Assembly (NCBI GenBank): GCA_021325115.1
Contig: JAJPHU010000220.1
Span: forward strand, 1-61,501
Length of the DNA: 61,501 bases
Reading direction: 5' to 3'
Source: Planctomycetota bacterium
GTDB taxonomy: Bacteria; Planctomycetota; Planctomycetia; Gemmatales; Gemmataceae
In this document: positions 1 through 8,718 of the stretch, piece after piece
How positions within the stretch are numbered: the stretch's first letter is position 1
Layout of the letters: every line of letters begins with the position of its first letter
The notes under the pieces: generated by a model
What the model saw: the letters and a program-made list of their open reading frames with translations, nothing else
Databases searched by the model: none
Told to the model about the DNA's origin: nothing
Translations under genes and position numbers: made by a program

Positions 1-759
1 CTGCGTGGTGCGGCCACGGATCTCATCTACTGGTTCTTTGTGCCGCTGGTCATGCGCCTGGGCCGTACCCTACTGTTGTGGCTTGGCATTCGGTTGCTGT
101 TCGGCAGCGCAGGGCCGCAGCCCTTGCCGGTCCAGCAGCTGCCGCTGTGGCTGCAATGCGCCCTGATCTTGCTGATTCAGGATGTCTTGCTCTACATCAG
201 TCATCGCTTCTTTCACACACGTCTGGGGTGGAGGTATCACGCTATCCATCATTCGCCCACGGTGCTCGATTGGATGTCCACGGCGCGCTTCCATCCCATC
301 AACCATTTGTTGGCTTTCACCCTCGCCGACGTGGCCGTGTTGCTCATGGGCTTTTCCGCTGAAGCCCTGATGCTTTTGACGCCATTCAATCTCATCTACT
401 CTGCCATGACGCATGCCAACCTGAACTGGACGTTCGGCCCACTGCGCTACGTCTTCGCCAGCCCGGTGTTTCATCGCTGGCATCACACCACGGAAAAAGA
501 AGGTCTCAATAAGAACTTTGCCTCGACGTTCCCTTTTCTCGACCTGTTGTTCGGCACGTTTTACATGCCGCCTGGCAAGATGCCGGAGCAGTTTGGCATA
601 GGGGAAAGCGACTTTCCGGAGGATTTTTGGGGACAACTGCTCCATCCGTTCCACAGACACCAACGAGCCGGTCGTGTAAGCGACGGACAACAAACCAGAA
701 GCGTAAGTGATCGCCTTTCACCCGTCGCGTACGCTTCCAGCTCGTCCATGCGTCGCTAG
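1..759 (+). CDS. Sterol desaturase/fatty acid hydroxylase family protein, 5' truncated
   Basis: The reading frame is open from base 1, so the N-terminus lies outside the window; a GTG at 40 is an internal codon. The visible protein has the family's di-iron histidine clusters: HRFFH, HAIHH and HRWHH, with hydrophobic helices before and between them. The family consists of membrane-bound, oxygen-dependent hydroxylases/desaturases of lipids; the substrate cannot be read here. The last ~35 residues (from about base 660) are not family-like: they are rich in Arg and Ser and are encoded by a dispersed palindromic repeat (664-745). The natural end was probably lost or extended by the repeat. Confidence 0.85.
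   Translation: MRGAATDLIYWFFVPLVMRLGRTLLLWLGIRLLFGSAGPQPLPVQQLPLWLQCALILLIQDVLLYISHRFFHTRLGWRYHAIHHSPTVLDWMSTARFHPINHLLAFTLADVAVLLMGFSAEALMLLTPFNLIYSAMTHANLNWTFGPLRYVFASPVFHRWHHTTEKEGLNKNFASTFPFLDLLFGTFYMPPGKMPEQFGIGESDFPEDFWGQLLHPFHRHQRAGRVSDGQQTRSVSDRLSPVAYASSSSMRR
664..745. repeat. Palindromic repeat (GAGCCGGAAGCGTAAGCG family) inside the 3' end of a gene
   Basis: Degenerate inverted copies of the motif GAGCCGGAAGCGTAAGCGAC face each other here. The same motif occurs at 12563-12624, 21844-21878 and 45284-45340. This copy is translated as the tail of the sterol desaturase-like gene. Confidence 0.7.
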
Positions 760-777
760 CCGCACAAGGAGGCGCCC

Positions 778-1944
778 ATGCAATCTCTGATTCTCGAGCG
801 TAATATCGGCAAGGGTGATGGGAAATGGCGGATCATCGTCGGCGCGGTCCTCGCTCTCACTGTCCTTGCGGGCATGACGTTCAGCATTATCCACGGACGG
901 CATAACAAGAAGCGCGATCAACACCTGAATCAGGGTTTGGACTTTTTCCATCGCCACGAGTACGATCGCGCCCTCGAGGAATACACGGAGGCGATTCGTC
1001 TCGATCCCGCTTTCGCTCCCGCGTATGCCAATCGCGCCTCAGTCTATTTCAATCAGGGCAACTTGGAGCAAGCCATTGACGATTGTAACCGTGCCCTTGC
1101 GATCGATCCGAAACTGGTGCTCGCCTATGCCAATCGTGCTGGTGCTTATCTCAACCAAGGCAATCTGGATCATGCTATCGCCGATTGCACGCGCGCCCTC
1201 GAATTGGACCCGCAATCGGCTCTCGCCTTTGTCAATCGCGGTGCGGCCTATCTCAACAAGGGTGATCTCGACCAAGCTATTGCCGATAGCACACGGGCGC
1301 TGGAGCTAGATGGGCAGTCAGCATTGGCCTTCGCCAATCGCGGGGCTGCTTACTTCAATAAGGGCGACTTCAATCGGGCCATCGCCGATTGCAGCCAGGC
1401 CGTGGCCAACGATCCGACACTGGCTGCGGCTTATCTCAATCGCGCCGCTGCGTTCCTTGCCACCGGCGACAGCGCTGGCGCCATCGCCGATTGCAGCCAG
1501 GCCTTACGCCTCAATCCAACACTGGCGCGGGCCTATGCCCTGCGCGGCACCGCTTGCTTCAACAAAGGCGACGATCAAGCGGCCATTGAAGATGCCAATG
1601 AGGCACTGCGCCTCGATCCTCAACTGGCGTTCGTGTACGGCAATCGTGGCCTGGCTTATCTCCGGCTGGGCGATGTCGAGAAGGCGCTGCACGATTTTAA
1701 TCAGGCAATTGAGCAGGAGCCGCGCCTGGCGATCGTTTATGTATATCGCGGCGCCATCTATCTGCAAAAGGGTGATAGCAGCCAGGCTATCGCCGATTGC
1801 AGCCGCGCTCTCGAACTCGATCCGCATTTGGCGTTGGCCTACTGGAATCGCTGCCTGGCCTACGCCCGCCAAGGCGATTACCAGCGTGCCGAAGCCGATC
1901 AGAAAAAAGCGCTGGAGCTGAACCCGGCGCTGAGGCAACAATGA
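778..1944 (+). CDS. Membrane-anchored tetratricopeptide repeat protein
   Basis: 388 aa. One N-terminal membrane anchor (about residues 18-41, IIVGAVLALTVLAG) is followed by roughly ten consecutive 34-residue TPR units with the W/Y-A-x-x-Y-NRA-x-x-x-x-x-G pattern and repeated ALELDP ends, which fill the rest of the protein. TPR arrays are protein-interaction scaffolds; no catalytic domain is present. The start follows AGGAGG by a few bases. The repeat units are very similar at DNA level, suggesting recent internal duplication. The partner is unknown. Confidence 0.85.
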   Translation: MQSLILERNIGKGDGKWRIIVGAVLALTVLAGMTFSIIHGRHNKKRDQHLNQGLDFFHRHEYDRALEEYTEAIRLDPAFAPAYANRASVYFNQGNLEQAIDDCNRALAIDPKLVLAYANRAGAYLNQGNLDHAIADCTRALELDPQSALAFVNRGAAYLNKGDLDQAIADSTRALELDGQSALAFANRGAAYFNKGDFNRAIADCSQAVANDPTLAAAYLNRAAAFLATGDSAGAIADCSQALRLNPTLARAYALRGTACFNKGDDQAAIEDANEALRLDPQLAFVYGNRGLAYLRLGDVEKALHDFNQAIEQEPRLAIVYVYRGAIYLQKGDSSQAIADCSRALELDPHLALAYWNRCLAYARQGDYQRAEADQKKALELNPALRQQ

Positions 1945-2020
1945 TGCGATTTGTCTTCTGCTTCGCTGGAACGTGCTATACTCGATTCGTGAGACCTCCT
2001 TGAAACAAAAGGAACATTTT

Positions 2021-2164
2021 ATGCACAAGACGACGACCGACATTCTTTAAGATGAAGTCATCGCCCTCGCTCGCGTCCGCTGCAACGAAGAGGGCAAACT
2101 GTCTCCCGACAGTGCGCGCTACTTTTTCCCGTCCTCGATTGAAGCCCTACCTCATGGCCCGTAA
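2021..2164 (+). pseudogene. Possible decayed small gene with in-frame TAA
   Basis: The 320-base gap between the TPR gene and plsY holds no intact gene. An ATG at 2021 preceded by AAAGGA opens a frame that meets TAA at 2048-2050, then continues with coding-like residues (DEVIALARVRCNEEG, LSPDSARYFFPSS) to a stop at 2162-2164. A second frame from about 2164 continues with LDRVEKGPYLFQQGR. This looks like a gene broken by a nonsense codon and a frameshift, but no family was recognised and chance reading is possible. Confidence 0.3.
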
Positions 2165-2263
2165 CCCTGGATCGGGTCGAGAAGGGGCCGTATCTCTTCC
2201 AGCAAGGTCGGAATCCGCTATCATGCGGAGAAGAAACTCTCTACTTTATCGCCGGAGTCCGTC

Positions 2264-3538
2264 ATGATTGCGCTAGCCCTTGTTGTAACTATGCTGCTCT
2301 CCTATCTCGTCGGCGCCATTCCCTTCGGCTACCTGATCGCGCGTTGGCGCGGTGTGGACATCCTGAAACAGGGCAGCGGCAACATTGGCGCTACCAACGT
2401 CGGCCGCGTGTTGGGGCGGCCGTTCGGCATCCTCGTTTTTCTGCTCGACTTCGCCAAAGGCGCCGCGCCAGCGCTGATCGCCAAATGGTGTGCATCCACA
2501 CAGGAACTCGATTTACCGACGGATTGCTTGCCGGTAGCGGCGGCCGTGGCGGCATTTTTGGGACATCTTTACCCGGTTTATCTGCGATTTCGCGGCGGTA
2601 AGGGCGTAGCCACGGCAGCGGGAGCAGTCAGCGTGCTGTTACCGAGACCGACCCTGGCTGCACTGTGGATCTGGCTCGCTGTTGTGATTGCCAGCCGCTA
2701 CGTGTCGCTGGCGTCGCTGTCCGCTGCTGCTGTGCTGTGCGTGGTGCAGCTCGTTTTCACGCCGCAGCCGTGGAGCGCGGAGCAGCGGATTCTAACGTTG
2801 TTCTGTCTGGGCGCGGCCGGTCTTATTTTTCTTCGCCATCGTGCGAATCTCGGCCGGCTGCTACGCGGCAACGAAAATCGCCTCAAGGAAACTCCCGTCA
2901 TGTTGCATGTCACCAAAATCCTCCACGTGTTGGCGCTCGGCTTGTGGTTCGGCACCGCGGTCTTTTTCAGTTTCGTCGTCGGTTTGAATCTCTTTGGCAC
3001 ATTCGAGAGGATCGCTGCTGAAGCACCCGCAGAGCGGGCGGTGTGGTTTCCGATGTGGAAGGCATACGATGGCCCATCGCCGGACCCGGTGTTTCCGGAG
3101 CCGTTGCGCAAGGAACAAGGTGCCCGCGCCGCCGGTGTGGCCCTGGCACCGTTGTTTCATTGGTATTTCGGTATTCAAGCGGTGGGCGCCGTGCTGGCGC
3201 TGGCAACCGCACTGGCCTGGCGACAGATAAACGCGGGGTACGTCTACCGTGTTCGCGTCGGTGTCTTGCTGGCGGCACTGATGACAGTGGCACTGGGTTG
3301 GTGGCTGATGCGCACCGTCGAGGACTTGCGCGAACCGCGGAACCGTACCTTCGACGCAATGGTCCGTCATGTACCGCCGCGCGACGAGGACGTTCGCGCC
3401 GCCGTCACGGCGCGCCAGGAATTTGCGCGTTGGCACCTGTACAGCCTGGGAGTGAATATGGCGACAATATTGCTCATCACGATGGCCATGGCGCAGGCAG
3501 CATATCTGCCCCGTTGGCATGATGTCGCCAAAGCCTAG
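2264..3538 (+). CDS. plsY: Glycerol-3-phosphate acyltransferase PlsY fused to a DUF4149-like membrane domain
   Basis: 424 aa. Residues 1-205 are PlsY: multi-helix membrane protein with GAIPFGYL, the SGNIGATNVGR loop and FRGGKGVATAAG. PlsY transfers the acyl group of acyl-phosphate to glycerol-3-phosphate, the first step of phospholipid synthesis in most bacteria. Residues 212-424 form a second four-helix domain (LHVLALGLWFGTAVFF) resembling DUF4149/TMEM205-like proteins. The junction contains an ATG at 2899 preceded by GGAA, so two ancestral genes may have merged by loss of a stop. PlsY proteins are normally about 200 aa. No frameshift is needed to read through. Convergent with the next gene. 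Confidence 0.88.
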   Translation: MIALALVVTMLLSYLVGAIPFGYLIARWRGVDILKQGSGNIGATNVGRVLGRPFGILVFLLDFAKGAAPALIAKWCASTQELDLPTDCLPVAAAVAAFLGHLYPVYLRFRGGKGVATAAGAVSVLLPRPTLAALWIWLAVVIASRYVSLASLSAAAVLCVVQLVFTPQPWSAEQRILTLFCLGAAGLIFLRHRANLGRLLRGNENRLKETPVMLHVTKILHVLALGLWFGTAVFFSFVVGLNLFGTFERIAAEAPAERAVWFPMWKAYDGPSPDPVFPEPLRKEQGARAAGVALAPLFHWYFGIQAVGAVLALATALAWRQINAGYVYRVRVGVLLAALMTVALGWWLMRTVEDLREPRNRTFDAMVRHVPPRDEDVRAAVTARQEFARWHLYSLGVNMATILLITMAMAQAAYLPRWHDVAKA

Positions 3539-3553
3539 CGCGCATTGCAAATA

Positions 3554-3615
3554 GGTGTAGCGGCTATATGTTTTTCTCCCTCCCCCGCAAGGGGGAGGGA
3601 GAAAAACGCTACACC
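3554..3615. terminator. Strong bidirectional hairpin between convergent genes
   Basis: A perfect 16-bp inverted repeat (3571-3586 with 3591-3606, loop GCAA) has T5 on one side and A5 on the other. Outside it a 9-bp repeat (GGTGTAGCG at 3554 and CGCTACACC at 3607) extends the stem. It sits between converging genes and fits a two-way intrinsic terminator. The core CTCCCTCCCCC also belongs to a dispersed repeat family. Confidence 0.65.
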
Positions 3616-3704
3616 CGCTTGCCATGCGCTCTAACGAGCCGGAGGAATGAGCGCCAGCAAAGTAACCGTCGCTCATGTTTCCGGTTTGTTAGGTTTTGGC
3701 CCCC

Positions 3705-5033
3705 TTACTTCGCCGAGGCCGGGATTTCCAGGCTGCCGACCAGCGCCATGTCCCGAGCGCCGAGTTTATCGACCTGCTTGGGCGTCATGGTGAAGACGAC
3801 GATCATCTGCTCGCCTTCTGGCGTGGCAACGAGATAACAGTTCTGTACCACGGCGACGCCGTCCAGCTGTCCCGATGCCGAGTAGCGATAAATCCAGCGG
3901 CCGCCTTCGGCCGGCACTTCGCTGGCTTGCAGCTCGTTCTCCGGCTGCCAGCCGGCCATTTCGTTCATCGCTTGCTTGAATTCTTCCGGCGTCATGTGCT
4001 TGCCTTTGTCGGCTTTCTTCCACGGTGTCAGTGCCGCCTGGGCTACGAAATCGCCCCGATCCATGCAGCGCATAACAAGCTGGTCTTTCACCTGGGCTGT
4101 GATGTGCCAAGAGCGCGGATAGAGCAAGGAATAACGATTTTGTGGATCGCGATAGTCTAGTTGTGTCATCTGTGCCGGCGGCTCCCAATCCTGCGGCACC
4201 GACACCAGGGCCACATCCGACAGCGCGGCCGGCTGCTCGATCGGTTGACGTCTTAACGTGACCGTCGATTCCACGACCACCGCCGGACTGACCGGACCCT
4301 GATCACGCTCGTCTTTCTGCTTCCATTCCAGCGATATGAGGCGCTTGGCCTTGAGGTCGAACCGGCCGGTGGCTTCGATCTTCAGCTTGGCGATGGCGCC
4401 GAGGTCGATGCCAGCCGCCGTGCCGCTCAGACTAAAGGTGGCTGTGTCGCCCGTCACCGATTCGAGCTTGCCGGTAAGAGTGTGTTCGGTCAGCCCCTCG
4501 AAATTGCAGAGCGCCTGCACAGCGCTGGAGGATACCTTCCAGGTTTCGCCAATGGATATATCCTTGCCGGGCAGAACGCCAGCAACGACGGCGCTGTTAA
4601 ATTGATCACCGGTAAGCTCTAACTCTTCGCGGGTCAGCGGTCCGGACGGCGAGTAAACCAGTGCCTGGTCCTTATAGAACTGAGCCACGATGAGCCGGCG
4701 TTCCGGACGCAGCGTGCGTTCGGCACGCTCGCCGCCAACAGTGATCGTCGCTTTGGCTGTCTCGTAAATACGTGCGGTCTTCTGTACCAGGCCGTCCTGA
4801 GCAACCGAAAGAACACGTTCGGGATATTCATGGACAGCGGCCGCTTCGAGCTTGAGAGGTTCGATCTTATTGTCCTTGCGGATCTGAATTTCGCCGGATA
4901 GTTTCATGTCGAGCTGAATTTTGAAGCACGCGCCAGGCTGCGATGTTTCCGTCAACATGCAGGTCTGTGCCCAGCTGAATGGAGCCGTCGCCAACAGTAG
5001 TCCCATAATCCCCAGAACGCGCCACACACCCAT
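3705..5033 (-). CDS. Secreted protein of unknown function
   Basis: 442 aa from ATG at 5033, chosen because GGAGGAG lies just upstream and a clear signal peptide follows (VLGIMGLLLATAPFSWAQ, cleavage after SWA). An upstream in-frame start exists but would add a charged leader before the signal. The middle contains beta-rich segments (LTGKLESVTGDTATFSLSG) and the C-terminal ~150 residues (YRDPQNRYSLLYPRSWHI onward) resemble the PsbP/Mog1-like alpha-beta fold used by bacterial lipoproteins. I do not recognise a defined family. Cell surface or periplasmic location is inferred. Confidence 0.75.
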   Translation of the reverse strand: MGVWRVLGIMGLLLATAPFSWAQTCMLTETSQPGACFKIQLDMKLSGEIQIRKDNKIEPLKLEAAAVHEYPERVLSVAQDGLVQKTARIYETAKATITVGGERAERTLRPERRLIVAQFYKDQALVYSPSGPLTREELELTGDQFNSAVVAGVLPGKDISIGETWKVSSSAVQALCNFEGLTEHTLTGKLESVTGDTATFSLSGTAAGIDLGAIAKLKIEATGRFDLKAKRLISLEWKQKDERDQGPVSPAVVVESTVTLRRQPIEQPAALSDVALVSVPQDWEPPAQMTQLDYRDPQNRYSLLYPRSWHITAQVKDQLVMRCMDRGDFVAQAALTPWKKADKGKHMTPEEFKQAMNEMAGWQPENELQASEVPAEGGRWIYRYSASGQLDGVAVVQNCYLVATPEGEQMIVVFTMTPKQVDKLGARDMALVGSLEIPASAK

Positions 5034-5132
5034 TTTCTCTCCTCCCGCTTGTCGAAATCCGCCTTCCCTCGGGCGGCGCGGCACCATACCGCCAAGCCGC
5101 GTTGGCGTCAACGCGGACAGGATGAGGGAAGA

Positions 5133-5255
5133 CTAACCACAGAGAACACAGAGAAAATCACAGAAATGGAAATGCGAGAAAAAAGCAATTCTTTATTCCT
5201 TATTTTTTTCTTTTCTGTGTTTTCTTCTCTGTGTCCTCTGTGACTCTGTGGTTAG
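5133..5255. repeat. Inverted repeat, ACCACAGAG family
   Basis: CTAACCACAGAGAACACAGAG at the left is mirrored by CTCTGTGACTCTGTGGTTAG at the right around an A/T-rich centre. A related element is at 14305-14457. It lies downstream of the minus-strand FAH gene and upstream of the secreted-protein gene, and could fold into a long hairpin in RNA. Confidence 0.75.
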
Positions 5256-5259
5256 TTCT

Positions 5260-6117
5260 TCACATTACCCAATTGCGCAGTGTGCCGATGTCGCTAATTT
5301 CGATGGCGATGTCGTCGCCGCGCTCCAGGGTGAAATGATCCGGCGGTACGATGCCGGTACCGGTCAGCAGAATAACGCCGTCAGGAAAATGATTCTCGCG
5401 CCCCAGCCACGATACAAGATCCTCGAAAGAGCGTTTCATCGCTGAAAGACTGGTCGAGCCATCGAACACCACCGTGCCGGCGCGGGCGATGGTCAAGCGA
5501 ATGGTCACGCGCTCCGGCGGCGGCATGGCGGCGGCCAGGGTGATGACCGGCCCTAGCGAACACGAGCCGTCATAGACTTTGGCTTGCGGCAGATAGAGCG
5601 GATTTTCGCCTTCGATGTCGCGCGAACTCATGTCGTTGCCGATGGTGTACCCGACAATTTTCATCTGCGGCGACACCACCAGGGCCAGTTCCGGCTCCGG
5701 CACATTCCAGCAGCTATCACGGCGAATCCGTACCGCCGCGCCCGGACCAACCACGCGCCGTGGCGTCGCTTTGAGAAACAACTCCGGACGCTCGGCGTTG
5801 TAAACGAGATCGTAGAAGCGCGCCGCACCCGCCGATTCACGCTCGCGCGCTTCCCGGCTACGCTTGTAGGTCACCCCCGCCGCCCATACCTCCTGTTCAT
5901 CCAAGGGTGGCAACAGCTGCACGCTATCGAGCGGCACGCCCACCTCGTTCGCATCAAGATGTGCAGCAACCAGCGCGGCAGGATTCTCGGCGTGGAGGAA
6001 ATCGCTGAGGGTCTTCGGCCCCCCCGTTTCTCCGCAGTGCAGAAAATGCACACACCCCTCGCGGATGATTCCAACTTCCGCTTCTCCTGTCGTCCGACGT
6101 ACTTTACATAATTGCAT
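5260..6117 (-). CDS. Fumarylacetoacetate hydrolase family protein
   Basis: 285 aa. Start at 6117 is placed by GAGGAA eight bases upstream; a longer in-frame start lacks such a site. The C-terminal FAH domain carries the metal-binding E-P-E-L-A motif (VPEPELALV), then GYTIGNDMSSRDIEG and LPQAKVYDGSCSLGP. Family members cleave C-C bonds in acylpyruvates or hydrate/decarboxylate aromatic breakdown products; the N-terminal ~90 residues form the usual small lid domain. The exact substrate is not visible. Divergently transcribed from the nucleoside hydrolase gene with about 240 bases between them. Confidence 0.88.
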   Translation of the reverse strand: MQLCKVRRTTGEAEVGIIREGCVHFLHCGETGGPKTLSDFLHAENPAALVAAHLDANEVGVPLDSVQLLPPLDEQEVWAAGVTYKRSREARERESAGAARFYDLVYNAERPELFLKATPRRVVGPGAAVRIRRDSCWNVPEPELALVVSPQMKIVGYTIGNDMSSRDIEGENPLYLPQAKVYDGSCSLGPVITLAAAMPPPERVTIRLTIARAGTVVFDGSTSLSAMKRSFEDLVSWLGRENHFPDGVILLTGTGIVPPDHFTLERGDDIAIEISDIGTLRNWVM

Positions 6118-6359
6118 GATTGTTCCTCGGAAACACGCCGTGTCGATTCGGTCCAATTATAATCGAACTCCGAATACCGATTCGTCAGCAGCTCACCGTA
6201 AACCCACCGATACGGATTTGCCGCCGGCCTCGTTCTGTTCAACGAGCATCTCTGGCCTCTTCTTTGGGAATGCGAGACTGTCGCTGCCTGGATGTGATTC
6301 TACGATTTCAGGAATGCCAACGACATATAATATCGACGAGACAAAGGGGGATCGTAACC

Positions 6360-7328
6360 ATGCAACCAAGACGGCTATTTCTGAAAAGGACAGTAGCCCT
6401 CGGAGCGGCTTTGCTCTCCTCATCTCCGCTGGCGGCAGAGGCACCAGATTTGAAGAAAAAAGCGATCTCTATTATACTTGATACCGACATTGGCACCGAC
6501 GTGGATGACGCCTTCGCGCTGGCGCTCATTCTGGCCAGTCCTGAATTGGACCTGCGCGGCGTCACCACAGTCGGCACGGATCCCCGGACCCGCGCCCTTA
6601 TCGTATGTCGGTTCCTTGCAGCGGCCGGCCGAAGCGATATCCCCGTGGCGGCGGGCGCGCCGCCGCAGCCGGCCGAGGAGATCAAAAAACAGGGACGCTA
6701 TGCCAACCCGGGCGACGATCGCCAGCCACGCACACCTCAACCCGTGAAAGAAACCGCCGTCGAGTTTCTGTATCAGCAGCTCAGGGCGCGACGGGGTGAA
6801 TTTACTTTGCTCACCCTCGGCCCGTTGACGAACATCGCCCGGCTGCTGCGTGAGCATCCCGATTGCAAACCATGGATTCGCCGCATTGTCATGATGGCCG
6901 GCTCGGTGCGCGTCGGCTACAAGGGCAAAGCGCCGCCGGAGGCGGAATGGAATGTCCGTTGTGATATTCCGGCGGCGCAGGCCGTGTTTGCCTCCGGGGT
7001 CCCGTTGGTTGTCGCCCCGCTCGATGCCACCACGATGCTGAAACTGGAAGAACCATTGCGGCGACGCTTGTTTCAGGCGGCGACGCCGGTGACGGAGCAG
7101 GTGCGGATGCTCTACGAATTGTGGGGCGAGCGCACGCCAACGTTGTACGATCCGGTGGCAGTTGCCTTGTGTTTCGACGAAAGGTTCTGCACGATGGAAG
7201 ATATGCGGCTAGAAGTGGACGCCCAGGGGCGTACAGGTATTGTCAAAGGCGCGGCGAACGCGCGAGTGGCCACAGCGATCCGCGACGACGATTTCCTCCA
7301 GTGGTACGTGGATCGCGTGGTAAAATAA
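6360..7328 (+). CDS. Exported nucleoside hydrolase (IunH/URH1 family)
   Basis: 322 aa. ATG at 6360 is chosen because AAAGGGGG precedes it and because it begins an export signal with twin Arg (PRRLFLKRTVALGAALL, possibly Tat). The mature part opens with the calcium-binding DTDIGTDVDDAFAL motif typical of ribonucleoside hydrolases; LTLGPLTNIARLL and EWNVRCDIPAAQAVF are further family motifs. It is expected to split ribonucleosides into base and ribose outside the cytoplasm, in purine/pyrimidine salvage. Seven bases separate it from the regulator that follows. Confidence 0.9.
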   Translation: MQPRRLFLKRTVALGAALLSSSPLAAEAPDLKKKAISIILDTDIGTDVDDAFALALILASPELDLRGVTTVGTDPRTRALIVCRFLAAAGRSDIPVAAGAPPQPAEEIKKQGRYANPGDDRQPRTPQPVKETAVEFLYQQLRARRGEFTLLTLGPLTNIARLLREHPDCKPWIRRIVMMAGSVRVGYKGKAPPEAEWNVRCDIPAAQAVFASGVPLVVAPLDATTMLKLEEPLRRRLFQAATPVTEQVRMLYELWGERTPTLYDPVAVALCFDERFCTMEDMRLEVDAQGRTGIVKGAANARVATAIRDDDFLQWYVDRVVK

Positions 7329-7335
7329 ATACATC

Positions 7336-8709
7336 ATGGCGAAATTTTCCTATCAACCGATCGTCCTTATCGCCGATGATGAGCCGGCCATTCGTACCAA
7401 CCTGCGCTTGCTGTTGGAATCGGAGGGCTATCAGGTTCGCGAGGCAGCCGACGGCGAACAGGCCGCACGTTTGTTGCAAGATCCCGATGTGGCTCTGTGT
7501 TTGCTCGATTTGAAGATGCCCGGGCGCAACGGCATGGAGGTGTTGCGTGGTCATGCCGACCGCCTGGAGGAAACGCCAATCATCGTCCTGACCGCTTACG
7601 GCGGTAGCGCCGCTGCTATCGAGGCCATGAAGCTCGGCGCCTACGACTACCTTACCAAGCCGTTCGATTTCGATGAAGTATTGTTCTCCATTCGCCGCGC
7701 CCTGAAGCAGCGCGCCCTGGTGACGCAAGTGCAATCGCTGTCGCATCGTCCCAGTGAGGATGAGGAAGAACTGGTGGGCCGCTCTCCCGCCATGCTGCAC
7801 GTGTTCAAAACCATTGGCCGGGTTGCACCGACGCATGAGCCGGTGCTGATCGTCGGCGAAAGCGGTACCGGCAAAGAGTTGGTCGCCAATGCCATCCATA
7901 AAAATTCCCCTCGCGCCGGCCAGCCGTTCATCAAGGTCAACAGCGCCGCGTTGAGTCCGGCCCTCCTGGAAAGCGAATTATTCGGACATGAAAAGGGCGC
8001 TTTTACCGGTGCTGTGGCCCGACGCATCGGCCGATTCGAGCACGCTCATGGCGGCACGTTGTTTCTTGATGAGATCGGCGACCTGGACATCGATTTGCAG
8101 GCCAAGCTGCTGCGTGTCTTGCAAACCGGTCAGTTCGAGCGCGTCGGCGGCGAGGAGACATTGCAAGTTGATGTCCGTATCCTGGCTGCTACCAATCGCG
8201 ATTTGCCGGCGCGCATCGCCGAGGGCCGTTTCCGTGAAGATCTGTTTTATCGCCTCAATGTGGTGACGATCGAACTGCCGCCCTTGCGGCAACGGCGCGA
8301 TGACATCCCGCTTTTGGCCGAACACATTCTCGGCAAGTTAGCCCGCAAGTATGCTTGGCCCAACCTTGCCCTATCGCCGCAAGCCTTGACGCATCTGAGC
8401 GCTCGCGATTGGCCCGGCAACGTCCGCGAATTGCAGAATGTACTGGCGCGGGCCGCCATCCTGGCGCGCGGCCGCATCATCAGCGTCGAGGACATACAAG
8501 CTCTGCCGTCGCCTGCCAGTCCCGCAAATGAGGCCGCATCGGGATCACTGCTGCTACGCGACATCCTCGCCGAGACGGAGCAGCGTGTCATCCGTCAGGC
8601 GCTCGAACAGGAGAAATGGAATCGCACACGCGCCGCGCGTTTGCTCGGTATCAGCCGCCGACAACTGTTCGACAAGATTCGGCAGTATGGATTGCAGGAA
8701 TCGAGCTAG
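7336..8709 (+). CDS. NtrC-type sigma-54-dependent response regulator
   Basis: 457 aa. Receiver domain 1-125 with acidic pocket DDE (14-16), phosphoacceptor D58 (LLDLKMPGRNG), T/K residues in VLTAYGG and YLTKPF. Central AAA+ domain about 145-385 with Walker A GESGTGKE (near 173), the sigma-54 contact loop GAFTGA (near 222) and Walker B LFLDEIGDL. C-terminal Fis-type HTH (NRTRAARLLGISRRQLFDKI). It activates sigma-54 promoters when phosphorylated. No partner kinase is adjacent; the close spacing after the nucleoside hydrolase suggests a shared transcript. The Shine-Dalgarno site is weak. Confidence 0.95.
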   Translation: MAKFSYQPIVLIADDEPAIRTNLRLLLESEGYQVREAADGEQAARLLQDPDVALCLLDLKMPGRNGMEVLRGHADRLEETPIIVLTAYGGSAAAIEAMKLGAYDYLTKPFDFDEVLFSIRRALKQRALVTQVQSLSHRPSEDEEELVGRSPAMLHVFKTIGRVAPTHEPVLIVGESGTGKELVANAIHKNSPRAGQPFIKVNSAALSPALLESELFGHEKGAFTGAVARRIGRFEHAHGGTLFLDEIGDLDIDLQAKLLRVLQTGQFERVGGEETLQVDVRILAATNRDLPARIAEGRFREDLFYRLNVVTIELPPLRQRRDDIPLLAEHILGKLARKYAWPNLALSPQALTHLSARDWPGNVRELQNVLARAAILARGRIISVEDIQALPSPASPANEAASGSLLLRDILAETEQRVIRQALEQEKWNRTRAARLLGISRRQLFDKIRQYGLQESS

Positions 8710-8718
8710 CCTTGATTC

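Noticed and set aside
2052..2267. Plus-strand 71-codon frame before plsY
   Set aside because: Ser/Arg-rich, no ribosome site; the alternative frame with a broken gene explains the region better.
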